A DNA stretch of 64,000 bases, taken from Echinometra lucunter. Taxonomy: Eukaryota; Echinodermata; Echinoidea; Camarodonta; Echinometridae. Position numbers and translations under genes: made by a program. The stretch lies in contig CM057156.1 of the NCBI GenBank assembly GCA_029962745.1, positions 2,371,114-2,435,113 on the forward strand, read 5' to 3'. Shown here piece after piece: positions 28,301 to 43,000 of this stretch (positions are counted from its first letter, which is position 1; every line of letters begins with the position of its first letter). The notes under the pieces were generated by a model that was not told where the DNA came from, did no database searches, and was given only the letters and a program-made list of their open reading frames with translations.

Positions 28301-31300
28301 ATTAAAAAAAAAACAACCAGCAATGCGGGGGAGCTTCAAGTTAATTGGAAAGTTTCCCATATTGTGGTACCACCCATTGCAAGGAATAACAAGACTAAGT
28401 ATTAAAATTGTTTGCTTTAAATACCCAGATGCCAGTTGTATTTGCCCTGTCAATTCATTAACACAGTTTGGCTGACCAGAGCAAATTGGGTTTATAGCAC
28501 CCAAGAGCATAATGAATCATAGAAGTGTATATCAACTCTTGTATAATTTGTCCATTGCTGTGTTTATGCAGTTGATATTAACCTATGTGGAATGGTTTTG
28601 GTCCATTTATAATCTATGAGAGTAGATTTTTTTTTTTAGTGGAGAATAATTTGCTCTATCATTGAATGCATTATGGTGTGGTTTGTGCAGTCCCCCAACT
28701 TTTATTAGGTTTTATGTTGACATGCAATAATCTGTCAAGTAGAGCTGCTGCTGAGAAATCTTTACTAGTGGATGGATGATGGATCTTTAAACACCTACTT
28801 ATTAAACCACACCTATTTCTTAAACCCTTGAGCATTCCTTCTCCTTTATGTTACTCCCTCTCCTCTTCTTCATCTTTTGTTGTATTCTTTAACCATATTA
28901 CCGTTGTAGTGCATGTATACTGTAGAAAACTGTAGAAAACATGACTGGGTATTTATTTAGTTCTTATTGTAGGGAAACCAGTGTATTAACTGTCTTGTGA
29001 TAAATATGTAAATGTTTGTTTCTGTTTGTCTTATTCTGCTGTGTTGTCCTGTCCTTTTCTTCTTCACTCGCTCGAACCACCACTATCAACATTAGCAAGA
29101 CATACTAGTTCTTCCTCATCCCAGCTAAGCCCCCAACATAGTCCCACCCACAACAACAACATCAAGAAGCCCTCCCGTTCGAGAAGGAGAACCCCATCCC
29201 TCTATGACAACCCACCAACTAAGGAAGAGGTTGAGGCTAGTTTTCTTCCACTGGCCAAGCAGCTTACCCCAGCCGAAAGGACCCAGTACCAGAACATAAT
29301 AGCCAGTCCAGAGTGGAAGAAACTAGTTGATTCCGGTTACGACAACCTCAGGATGCTGAACATCTGGAAGCAGAGCAAGTCAGTGATGCTTCATAAAGGT
29401 GGTGACCAAGCAGAATATGCCAATGTTGCTTGTTTCCATGACGACCATGATGATGATGAAAATGCGCATGGCAACCGGAACGTTGAGAAGGAGGATGAGG
29501 ACGATGCACGTATGCACGCGTCTCTTTTAGCTTTCTTGCCCACCACTGTTCTTTCTTTTCATATTTTCTTCTTCATCTGCAGATTTTTCATTATTAATCA
29601 ACCTATTTTTATTTCCTCATCCTGTTTGGATCATATATATACAGTAAACCTCATATAAGTCGACATCGCATGAGTTATATTTTGCCCAAGTCGAGTCAAT
29701 GAAAAAAGGTATTTCTCGTGATTCCTATTGAGAAATATGTGGCTAAGTCGAAATTCCCAAGTCGAATTTTGCTTAAGTCGAACAGATTATTCAGACCCAG
29801 TCGAGAAAAACCAGTGTTAATTTCTTCACTTAAGTTGAATTTGAATGTGCACTCGGAGCGAAGACACACTTTCAATATAGTCCCATTGTCAAATAATCTG
29901 TGATATACACGCTCGTACTCACATCCACAGTTAGCATGTCACAAGCAGGCATTGCCTGGGCCAGCTGTCCCCACAACTCTGGAGAGTAAGACTGCTGATT
30001 TGCCCATCATGATATGTTTTGCTATACACACATGCACACACAGACATCGTCATACATGTATCTACAAATAAATATTCATGGGGGAGTTGAATTATTTTGA
30101 GAATGTTATCAAAGTAGTGACATGCAATATCCTTTTCTATTAGAAAGATTTTGCTAAGTTTTCTTTGATGATAAACAGTTCTTATTCGGACACAGATTAA
30201 TTTCATATTGAAACAGTAGGGAAACAAAGACAAATTGACTTCTGCTTTTATAAGTCAATGAAAATTTGACTTTCGGGTAAGTCGAAATTTGGAAATTTGG
30301 AAAATTAAGTGGAACTAATCGTTTTTGGTCTCATCTGATTCGACTTGTGCGAGGTTAACTGTACATTTCATTTTTTTATCATTTGCAGCGTAGAAGGCCT
30401 CTATTATGGATATACTTGATTATGCTATTAATATCCTATACGTTTCTTTGTACGCATAATGGTATGTTTTGTATTGTTCAAATATTCATGAAGTAAAGAT
30501 AAATATCTGAATAGAATCGTAATATAAACATCTTTACTCATTTGATGTAAATTTCAAAATATATATTTTCAATCAAAAAATTAGAGTTATGAGAAGCACA
30601 AAACAATTTGAATTGCACATTGCGATTGAATTTGCAGCAAAAATGCAAAGCATACCATTAAATTATTTTCATTTTTAAAAAATAGAAGCATTCTAAGTTT
30701 TCTGTTTATTTTTGGTTGAGTTTGCATTATGCTTGTTTCATTTTATTTGGTTTACTTTTTCTGTTTCATTTAGAGCACAGCATGGAACTACTGAAGCACC
30801 TAATGCATCTTACCATGATAACAATGCATTTTACATACATGTATTAACATTTCAATCTTGAACACAAATGAATATATTAGAGAACTTACGACAGTACTTT
30901 TTTGCCTTGACCATGGTAGAAATGCTGCCCTCTTCAGTTCTCCACATACGATGCTTTCTTTAATGTAACAAAAACAGCATACACCCTGTACATGTACATT
31001 GTGTTTGAATGTATTGTTATCATTGCCACAAGGGTGTTTGTGTATGCATAGTTGTTTCCTTATTGCCCTTGGGTGAGTTTTTCACAAGGCCTTTGCTTTT
31101 CATCTAGTTAACAAGCTTATCCTTCTACTCTCAGATGGATAGTTACTAGGAGATAGTTTCTCTTGTCAGACACACACATCTTTATGCAAGGGAAGATGGA
31201 AGTTTGTTTTACCTGGAATTCTGGTCATCTATTAACTCTTAGTGTGCCATGGGATTTTTCTTGTTTCTACATTTGATTGAATTTCAGCAATGCTTAATTT

Positions 31301-34300
31301 TGAAATGCTTATAATAGATAATGTTTAATAGATGATTTGGTGCTTTTCACTGAATTATATACATATAACACCCCCCCCCCCCCATCTTATCCTTGTTCCA
31401 CCATTGTCAGTTAGGAGTCCGTTGCTACAGGTGTAATGCAATGCATTTTATTCAAGTGTAAGTTGGGACTTGATTCAACTGGAATCCTGGTTTATGAATT
31501 CCTTTTAGATAATTAGTACCTGTTAATCTTATTACTTTTCCTGGGGATTATGAATTTTTATCCACTTTGAGATATACTTCACAATTAATAGTTGTCCCCG
31601 TAATAAAACCCCTTTACAGTATTTTAGCATTTTAGCACTTGTATGAGTAAGCTTTTAAAAGATATATGATGGGAAGGGGGATGTTGCCTGTAATTTAAGG
31701 ATCCTGTAAAATTGTTAGTACAGTGGATAAGAAGTTGTTTTATATTTTTTTAATAAAAAAAGTACATTTACTATATCTTCAAAACATTGAAAAAATTTGC
31801 TAAAATGCTTTTAAAATGACAATTTATTTCAATAATGATCAAATTTTCAGGAAATGAGGTGAAAATCATGTGTTGTTATTATAATTTTTGTTATTTTATT
31901 TGGCATTTTGTACAGCAAACTTGGTATTAAAAAAAAACAGGTACATAATGGGGTATGTCAGTTATGGGTGCACCAGACTGGGAAGCCTTGGTGTGGTAAG
32001 AGCCAACCAAATGACTAAGACCTGCAGGCCATCCTCCCCAAACCCAACCTGGTGCAACCATAACTGATCACAATATATAATTGCATCAACAGTAACAGAA
32101 TATAATTATAAACATTGATATTTAGAAGGAAAAAAAAGGAGCAGAAAGAAAGGAATATTTGAAATATTTTTCAGACACAAACAATAATTTGAGTAAGTTC
32201 TCAATATTTTAACACACAAAAATGAGAGAACAAGACAAAAAATGGGGGGACAATTATGTATTTTTTCTTTTAGGAAATAATTTTAAGGACTCCTCTTTTG
32301 AGCTTATCAGGGCTGCAGAGAAGAATTTTGCATTTCCAAGAAAATAATGTGTTCATACAAATATAAGTTATTTCAGCAATTTACCTACTGTAGCACCAAT
32401 TCCACAGTTTTACACGTAGCTGAGTAAGTAATGGTAAATTGAAATCATTTCATATGTAAATCTCACAAATGCATTTAGCATTATTTGGTGTGACAGTGAA
32501 TATACATCCCTTTGGGTAATATCAATATACATTTTATCCACATTTTAGACAAAGCAGAGTATTTTGGTTGTCGTTGAATTTTCACAGATAAAATATTATT
32601 TTTTCTTGAAAAGCTCACGTTTCCAATTTGCCACTCTACATGTAGCTCAAGCCGTAACCTCCGATGAACTTCACTTTCTTGGGAGTGCTTCGTACCATTC
32701 ACCACCTGTCTGTCTCTAGAGGCGTTACTGGGGTTAAAATAACAAATATTGAAGTTCAACTAATTTCAGGCTCTGAGCGAAGACATCTCTGATTACTTCA
32801 GTGGTGTCACTTACCATTAGTTTGATCACAGCGTATGTTCACACTCTCCCCAAATAAGGAATGTGCAAAATGCTATGTTGTCTTTGCTATTTTGTTCTGT
32901 GTAAGTCAGCTGCCATGATTTATTTTTATATTTATATGTTATCATTCTTGGAATTAAAAGAGGGTCATTCCAGAAATAGATGAGGGGCTCACTACTTTGG
33001 TTTTAATTACAAAAATACATCTAGATCACCTATATATAGTAAAATCATATAGTCTCAAAGCATTTCTTAATGTGACCGTTTGTGAAAAATTAAGATTTTT
33101 CTTTTTTTCCACCTTTTTTTTTTTGAATTGTGAAGACTCATTTCTCATGTCTACTCAAGATGTGAAGTCATCATTATCTGGTGTGATGACTGAAGATGGT
33201 ATCATTCATTTACATTGATGTTGTTAGCATGTGTTTGGAATGTCTATGCCTTACTTCTTGCTATTAGAATTAAAACACTGTATTATCTTTCAGCATGCTA
33301 GCTACAAGCAGAATTCTTTAGGGACCATTTGCAGATAGTTTGAACACTGTATTATCTTTCAGCATGCTATCTACAAGCAGAATTCTTAGGGGACCATTTG
33401 CAGATAGTTTGAACAGTATTATACCCTTAAGTTAAAGTCTTCAGTTGTCCACGATACGGAAAACGGAAAAATTTCACGAATTTGGGGAGAACACAGAATT
33501 CACAGAATTTCATGGAAGATGCACTTTTTAGGCCAAAAGATTTGAATTATGAAAAATAAAGTGAAAAAAAAATAAAGATAAAAGCAAAGTCCAATAAAAA
33601 AAAACGGTGGATCAGCGGAAAATCTGTATCAAACCTGTTTGCAGTGTTTAGCGTGTGTTCACGAAGCTTCAATTGCGTGCGCATGTACCATTATTAACTG
33701 CTTTGTCATATGTTTTGTACATGTCACCGAAGAACATGGAGTCTGAAGTTTAGAACACTGATGAACACAGAAATTGCATTTTAGAAAACGGAGAGTTGGG
33801 GACTTTACCTTAAATCTAAGTGACAGGTCTAATGAAAACTCAACCAGTGAATGATTGTGTTGTACTGGAGTAACAGCATTGGATGAAGAAAGCATGAAGG
33901 GAAGCTTGTCTTGACCATTTTACTTGCAATTGCTTGGCCTCAAGGTTTCCTGATGCATTGATTTAGCATATCAATATTCAATCAGAGTAATAATTCAGCT
34001 ACATGTATGATTTCCTTGACATCGCTACCCAGAGGCCATCAGGCAGCTTTCTGGCATTCTCTTTTTAACCCACTGCCCGTGGGTACGTGGTGACCTCTGT
34101 ATTAAACCTACGGGAATTGGCGAATTCAGTAGTGAATGGATTAACTGGCCACCATGCCCCTCTTGAGGAGAGTTTGAAAGCCACTTCAGCCACTTCAGCT
34201 ACGCACTTAAGTTTTCATATGACGTCTTCTTGCCTTTGAGCTCCCTTTAATGTTCAAAATGGCCTGTCCAAAAGCTGATGACTATTGAGGCCGTGACTTT

Positions 34301-37300
34301 GAGCATGAAATGGAAAGGTAATTCAAAATGACAAGATAAGGATTATACTCTTCAATTACTTCACGTAAAAAGAATGTTGATGTTCAAGTTCAAGTTTTTA
34401 TTTCAAATTCCATACATGAAATATTACTGATTGAATACATATACATACAGTACAACACTAAGTAAAAGGGACATTAAATAAAAATGAGTAATTGTACATC
34501 AGAATTTACAGAGTAATCATAATAATTGATCAGGAATTTGGGTATAGCCAAAAAAGCCGGGTGGCATTAGTTTTATGCCTCTGCCCATTGAAGGTCGTGC
34601 CGGAGGCACTATATTTCCAGGTTGTCCATCTGTCTCTCCGTCTGTCCTGCTTTTTCATTAACACAATATCTCAAGAACTGTTTAAGGTATGAACTTCAAA
34701 CTTGGTCCCATTATGCATCACCATAGGAAAATTATTAAGTTAGATTTGGGAGTATGTAGGTCAAAGGTCATAGGTCACAGAGGTCAATTAATGAAATTGG
34801 TGGTGTTAGTCTAGTTCTCAAGAACCATTTGAGGTATGAAATTCAAACTTAGTGCTAGTATAGTGCTAGTATGCATCACCATGCGAAAATGATCTGATTG
34901 GATTTTTGGATACATGGCTCAAAGGTCACAGAGGTCAATTTAAGATATTTCAATTTTTAGCCTTATTTCAAGATCCATATGAGGTATGAACTTTAAACTT
35001 GGTGCTAATATGCATCACCATAGGAAGACAATCTGATTAAATTTTGATGTATCTGGATGAAAGGTTGTAATAGGGGTCAATGTGTACGAAATTAAGATTT
35101 GTTAGTTTTTGTTAATCTTATATTTTATTTGTGTGTGTGTGTGTGTTTATGACTATGAGGAGACAGAGTGATTCTCAATACTTAGGTAAGAGAATAATAT
35201 GACATCCTAGGTTTCCTGTTCTGACTGTTAGAATAATTCAAGAACAGTTTGAGCCATGAAGTTAACTGACAGCACGGAGTTTTAAGAGCTGGAGTCCCAA
35301 CTGGCAACAATTTATTTCAAGCAGCTGTTCCTTTCTAATAAAGTTTCAGAATAGAATCTACAGGTGTGCTGTTGCCTTTGATGTCCGAGGTTCGATGCTG
35401 CGAACATTATGGGAAAGCTTTGAGTAGTGATTTTGTCACAAATAAAATATCGATAACATTTCATTTTTTATTTGAATCAACAGAAAGAAAATTGGACAGA
35501 TGATAAAATATGAATACAAAAGCCTAACCGTGTCCAGAAATTTGCATATGCCGCATGATAGCAGCTTTAATTTGTGAAAAATAATAAAATTTTACAATCT
35601 TGAAACCCGCAATTTGACACTTTTCCGATTACTTGCGGCAAACGAAAATGAGAAGGGAATTTGTTCAAGTACAGTTGTTTGTGATGTTATATGTCAGATT
35701 AGTGCCCACACATGCCCAGTCAAGTAATTTTGATTTATATTTCAGGAAATTTTGCACCATTTCCTTTTGCTTGCCTCCTGTAAAGCTAAGCACTGTATAC
35801 TGCTCGTATTATAAGACGAGTGGTAGTGAAAAGTAATTATCATAACAAAAGCATATTTCCCTTTGAAAATGGCCCGTAAGTTTGCAGCCAGGCGGAAAAC
35901 AATTGGATACGTATCTGCAAGGAAGATCCAGTTAAGCAAATGCCTGACATATTTTCTCCTGGCGGCATCGAACATGATTCAAAGGGAATGTTTTAGATGT
36001 GACTCCAGCTCTGGAAACTCCTTGCTGAAAGTAGGTGGAGGCATATGTTTACTGTGATGAAAATATCAGAAATGGAGGTATATGAGTATATGACACTACC
36101 AGAATAGAATGCAAGATTGAAAATGTTTTTCATACTGATTCACTTTTTTCTTTAATTTCCTTTATTATTCTTATCCTCAAGCGATGAAGGATGAAGAAAT
36201 TGCCTCAGTTTTGTCAAACTCCCTCGGCATTGCCACTCTTCATGGAAATACATTGTGGTTTGGAGCAAAAAAAGTATGGAGTGCTTGCATTTCCTGTGTG
36301 ATTTTCAAAACACTTTTCCTAGGAGAGTGTGAATTTTGAAGTAATAATGATTAAAGAAAAAGATAATGTTATACAACTTCAGAAAGAGTCCAGAGTAGAA
36401 AACCATCCCTAGATAAATCTGATGTTTCTCCTGTCTACAAATCATTTCACCAACACTTGTCTGATTTGTTTTGTTTACACTGCATGTATTTCTGCAGATG
36501 TTCTGGTATCAGAATCCAGTAGTCATAATGGTTTACCTGGTAGTGTGAACAACCCATCTCACAGGAAGAGTTTTAAAAAGTTTGAGATGAGGATACCATT
36601 TAGTCAATTAAAAACAAAAATAGAATGGAGAAGAAATCAGAAGAATGAGAAGAAGGGGAATAAGGAGAAGCAAGTTTATGAAGAAAAAGGAGAAGAAGGT
36701 TTTGAAAGAACAAGGAGATGAAGAAAATGAGATAGAAATATTGACATAAAAAGCAGAATAAGAGTAAGGAGATGAGGAAGAAGAGGAGAAAATATAGATA
36801 CAAAAAAAAGGAAGAAGAGGAATAGGGAGAAAAAACAAGGAGGAGAAGAAGAGTACTTTACTCAAGATGAGATAACTGGTGTGTTTAACTTTCAGAAAGA
36901 TTGTAGATCAGATTTGAAGAAAAAAAAAAAGCAGGGAATGCTGGACAGTTGGTTGAAGAGGATCAGAAATGAGATACGAAGGAATAGTGACAGAAAAGTA
37001 GAGACGCCAAATTATGTCTTCAGTAGTATTGTAGGGACTTTAACAACTGGTGAATTACCAAAGGCCACTTTTGTCATTTGTCAGTTATAACAAAAATAGA
37101 ATAGAGCTGAAATCAGAAAAATAAGGAGAAGGTGAATATGGAGAAGGAGGATTTGGAAGAATAAGGAGAAGAGGGTTTTGACAGAATATGGAGATGAAGA
37201 AAAGGAGATAAAAATATAATGCCATGAAAATTAAGGAGATGAAGAAGAAGAGGAAAAAAGACAAAAAAAGAAGAAGAGGAATAGGGAGAAAAAGACAAGG

Positions 37301-40003
37301 AGGGGAAATATAGAGTACTTTACTCAAGATGGGATAACTTGCATGTTTAACTTTCAGAAACTTTATTCTATTTTTGTAGAAGATTAGATTTTTAAAAAAC
37401 AGGCAATGCTGGACTGTCAGTTGAAGAGGATCAGAAATGAGATATGACGAAAAAGTGACAGGAAAATACAGACACAGTTTATGTCTTCAATAGTAAAGGC
37501 TTTAACCATTGGTGATTACCCAAAGCCCGTTTTGTCATTTGTGAGAGAATTATATAATCCTTTTGGGTTTAGAGTTTAGAATAAATTTCTTTCACATGTC
37601 ATATATAGATTGAAAATACTTGGATGAAAGATGTAGAAAGGTAAGAGGAGGGGAAGAGCCTGGTGGTATCAAAGAAAGAAATGGAGTGAAATATGAGAGG
37701 AGATACTTGTGTACATATATAGCGAGAAGACAAAATGATTGCCGAAAAATTACAATGAGAAATGTACTTAAGACGGGGGGGGGGGGGGGGGGGGCAGGGG
37801 GGGGGCAGAACCTGATGCCTTATGATATATTGATTTGCTGAACCTGTCGAATGGCAGCCTATACAGTATCTTTGCATTTTATTTTTCTTAAAATTTCATT
37901 TAAACATGGTTATAACAGGGTTCATATGGGTCAGGGAATTTCTTGAAAGTCAGGGAATTGGAATTTTTTTTTTTCCAGAAGTAAAAAGTCAGGGAAAGTC
38001 AGGGAATTTGTCAATTTCTTCCGGAAAGTCATGGAAAATCATTCATGCAAGATATTTTTCATGTTGATAAATTTGCGGTCCGGCTGGCCCTGCATTCATG
38101 ACACTCAGATCAGCTTTGTAACTCTTTTAATCAGCGCACTTTTTGACTTTTACATCACATGTGATCGCTGGGTCATGGAAATTGATATTTTTCTGCCCTG
38201 GAAAGTCATGGAAAGTGCTGGAATTTTGAAAATATATAAGTGTATGAACACTGTATAACGTTTCTGTCATTGGCTTTTTGCATTTTGTGTCTGAGTGCCA
38301 CCCATTAAATGAAGCATCATTAATTTTCAGCACATATTTCAAGATTTACTTTGTCAGTACACTTGCATCTACATTTTCTTTTTAAAGGGGGTACCCAATG
38401 CTGAAACAGTGTTAGTTCATTTAAAAGAGCCTGATTTCATCAGCAGAAAATTATCTGCCTAATTTCTTTTAAAAAGTTGTGTTGCCAAGGAAACCCCCAA
38501 ATGTGGTAAGATTTCAGGATATTTTTGACCCCTCAGCTGTGTCCCAGTTTTAACTGGGTACCCACAATGACGTCAAAATGGCGACAAAGTGGTTACCTTT
38601 ACGCGCAATTCTAGCAAAATGTGTGCAAGGTATAATACATATTGTACAATCTAGCACGCAGCACAACTGCAATGCGCGAAGCTGGGTAACCACTTTTACG
38701 TCATACCTCATACTCAAATTTTTTGGTCAACTCTTGACTTTTTATGAAAAAATTAGCCAAAATGCATTGATTTCGATTGAAAATCATCAAATTTTTAATG
38801 TCATTCTTCTTAGAATTCGATTCTCGATCCTATATCAAAAAAAAAAAAATTACCATTGTGTAATCACTTTAAGGAGGGGTGGAGGCTATGTTTATGAGGC
38901 ATTGTTTAACAGGAAGTGTCCAACTTTTTTTCTTCTGCTCTCTCCTTTCCCTTCAGAACTAATGCAAAGGAATGTAATTCTATTAAGTGTTTGAGTAGGA
39001 TTATAATGGAGTAGATGTCCCAGCACTGGGCTTTCTCAAAGATCTAGATGAAGGCTTTCCTAATCAAAGAAGAGGATATAAGAGGGGGGAAATGATGGAT
39101 TTTTTTTCCTCACTCGGAATTCATTTGCATTCACCCCTGGAGCTAAGTCTTACACCTTTAAGGGAATTGATCCACTTAACCATTTCCTTTTTATTCATCG
39201 ATCACTAAATCAATTGATTAATCACTCCCAAGTTGTGGAGGACATAGGGAATTGTTTTTATCTCTAAAAGAAGGTAGACCTGTCAGAAACTTTGGACTGG
39301 GAAGTATATGTTTTGTAGTATTGATATACTTAGATTAAAGTTAAAATCTGTTGCAAAAATATGAAATATATTTGTTGCTTGATATTGCTTTTTCTTGCTG
39401 AATGAACCATTTCAGTTTGGTATGACACATTTAAAGATGATTTTCAAGTTAGTATTTTTGTTTTAAATGAAATATTAATTCATTTTTGGAAAAGAAAAAT
39501 TAATTTCACACTGTGCTAAGAGTTGTGTCAAGGCGCTTTCAGATATGAGGCGACTTTGTGGCACCACTTTGTGTGCACACATTTTTGTGTAAAGGTCTAT
39601 GGGGTAGAGGGCAACAAAAAAATGTTGCCGAGGCAGGACACATTTTTGTTTGCTGCCTGGCTACAAAAAAATGCGCACCAATCAAATTTCTAAAAAGTAA
39701 GTGCAAAAATTGTTGCCATGAGACTGTGTGCGCAAGTTTTGACAAAATGCTCTCTTATTTGATAGTTGACACATTAATGCGCGTTCATTAGCATAAGTGG
39801 TGACACACAGTCGCATCATATCTGAACACAAAAAATGTGTGCACACAAAGTGGCGCCACAAAGTCGCCTCATGTCTGAAAGCGCCTTATGTGATATATGA
39901 TTTCAGGGTAAGTGTTATGAACTGCAGTGGATACTATTTTAGAAACAATCAGTACTTTACTTCTTTTATTTATAACAAGTAATTACTTCTTAACTTTATG
40001 TTG

Positions 40004-40054
<51 letters not shown>

Positions 40055-43000
40055 CATGTTAGGGAATGTAGGTTTGGTTCATTCTTAGATTTTAATCCTC
40101 AGACTTACTTACAGAGAGTAGAGCAAAGCTTCTGAAAGTATCTTAAGTGCTTCCCTTTTCAACAAACACCTCTCTCAGCATAGATATTTTGTTTGTTTCT
40201 CTTTCTCTGAAATTTGTCTTGTTGCATAGAAGTGTTCTCTTGGTCGTTCTGTGTGGAAACATTCTACATTTATTCATTACATCTTCCAGAGGACTGTTAA
40301 ATAGCTCTTGAGGTGTTAATGACAGATTTCTTCCTTCTCTCTCTTTTTTTTTTTTTTTTTTTGCTCTAGATTATATACTAGGAAGGAATATATTATTTAT
40401 ACATTTGAAGTAAGATGTTATTGTGTGTAGGATGTATATGTGGGAGGGTTCATGTCTCTGATGAATAATACAACATTCTGCTTTAAGGCATTGATTGAAT
40501 GGAGTTGAAATTGAAGGGTAAATGCAGTTGAAACTGAAGGGTGCCTTGGAGCTTATTTAAGCCTGATTTGACTAGGGTTCTTTTTATAGTTACAAACTAG
40601 GTATTAATTAAGGAACCTAATACGGAAACCTTGGTAGGAGAAAAGGTTGGCTGAAGAAACCATGATTGGGTAGAACAAACCTGATTGTCAGAATGTGATC
40701 GGGTGAAGGTTGATCAGCCTGTGTGGGTAGCTTAGGGAATTCGATGATATTTTCCGTTAACCCTCAAATGCTTCTAATCAGGAAAAGGCAATGCCATACA
40801 GTGCTGTATTTTGAGAACGGATGTAACTGTAGATTCCAGTACCAAGAAGTGGAGTTTAAGTCTCAGTCAGTGAATCATATCATTCTAGGTGTTGGAAGAA
40901 AGACCTTCATGAATTTGTGGAACAGATTGGCACTATTTCTTATGGTTTCAGTATCCCCAGCATTTGTCCGTATTGATTTAGCCCCTGGTAGATGAATGTT
41001 TCATGACATTAGAAGTAATGGCATGTTGACATAGTTTAAAGCCTTGGTATTTCTGTGGCTGCAGCACAAGTTCCATCTCCCGATTAAATTGGAAGCTTGT
41101 GTAGGCAAAATAGTCCCTCTGGATGTATGTTTTTGATGATGTAAGAACTATTCTTTTTCTAAGTATTCCTTTTTGATGGAAGTATTGATGAGATGAATGT
41201 TTATCCCACTGTGTAGGTGGATTAGGGAATTGAATCATTCAAATGTTTCTAATCAGGAGAAGTCATCACCACACAATGCTTACTTTTCAGAAATCCTGTA
41301 ACTCGAGAATCTTTTACCGGGAACCATGAATAGAATCCCACTCAGTGCATACATGTAGGTGTTAGAAAAGGGCCTAGTTAAAGTTTCCCAAATTGTTGAG
41401 AATGGTTAAACTATTCTTCTCTTTCCAGTGGGCTTTTTGCATTTCTAATACTGAGGATCGCTGTTACCAAAAACCAGAGATTCTGGGGCGGGGGTGAGAG
41501 AGATGTTTCAGTTTCAGTCAAGGCGATACATGCTCCATGTCAGTATTTGAAAGGCCTTGATAAAGTCTGCTAACTTTTTGAATACAGTGCACTGTTCTTT
41601 TTCTTACAGACCTTTTTTTGTGCACAGAGTTTAGATTTTTTTAATATTAGTTTTGTATTCCTGGAATGATGCATGCCCTCAAGTTTATCTTATTTCTTTG
41701 GCAAAACAGAAATCTTTCACCATTGTTGTTTTGTTTGCAGAACAAAGGTAACCCCAGTGTCCACCTTGAGTTGTTTAGGGAGAGTGTGTTAGATATCTCG
41801 GTGTTTTTTGGTTTTTAGAAAAGAGTTATAAATGGTATTTGTCTGTTTGCAGTCCATGTTTAAGTGATCACAACTGTAAATGAATTCCATGTAACATTTT
41901 TGTTTAGATTTTTCACTACTTCCATAGAAAAATCAGGTGGAAATCTTATAATGAAGAAAAAGATGCCAACTGCTTTTGCTGTTACTAGTTTGCATTTATT
42001 CAAACATACTGGATATTGGGTTTAAGAACATGAGGCCATGATATTTGCAAGGTCAATATAATATGTGACAAATTTCGTTGAGTATGATACAAATGATTTT
42101 TTTTTTCTTGGGGGGGGAGGGGGAGATGCTTTCCCCTCCCCCCCCCCCCCATATTGAATATCGCCTAAATCTTTTATGTTCTAGAATATCTTTTGAATCT
42201 GTGAAATATTAAGGTATTTATAGATCTTTATGAGTAAAACACTATTAATGCTTGATACTTTATGAAGGTAATGACCCCAGCTTTTTTTGCCAGACTATGA
42301 AGTAAACACGTGGAGTTTTTGAAGAATGGTGAAACAAAATGAAGCAATGAGATAGCTCTAGAAAGTGTTTTTTATACTTCAGGAGTAATCATCGCAGTAT
42401 TTGTAAGGGATAATCATTACACCGAGGTGAAAATGAAACACATGTTTTGTTCTGCAGAAAAGTCATCCATACCCGTATTAAAAAAAAAAAAAAAAAGAAG
42501 ATTATATGAAAGGAACTGAATGTTTTAAAGCTTTCTCTTCCCTTGAGCTTCTTTCCTTCCATGTTTCGTTACATATGAGTTTTTTGTGAAGTGACTTTCA
42601 CGTATAATAGATGGCGTCCATTAGTAGAGTTAGTGGGAGTTTCAGGAAGAAATCTAGTAGCCTGAAGTGCAATTAATCACCTACGTGTACTGTAGTAACC
42701 TTAAAGTGCACAGTATGTAAAACCATGGGCATTGGGGTAGGGGTGGGGTTAGGGAGTGCTTCCCCCAGTGATTTACCATGCATGCTGTGAAGAGTGAATT
42801 CTTTCCTTTTGCTCATTGTCAGACATTTTTAAAGGATATAGTGATAAAAGTAGAAGTTGCACAGCATTCATTTCTACTTTTTTAAGTGCTTTTACATGTC
42901 AGAATTTTACCCTGGTCATTTGATTCAATTAATGTTCCACACAAAGTGCACCATCTCCACTCCTTTGGGAGCATTTCAGCCACATGCGCCATTTTACATG

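Noticed and set aside
36182..36273. Exon-like stretch with a good acceptor and open frame
   Set aside because: Its 92-base length would shift the SHC frame, the donor is weak and the peptide matches nothing I know.
36499..36540. Possible 42-base cassette exon ([13 protein letters not shown])
   Set aside because: The phases fit, but the donor CTG|GTAGTG is poor and the only other support is a CTGCAG acceptor.
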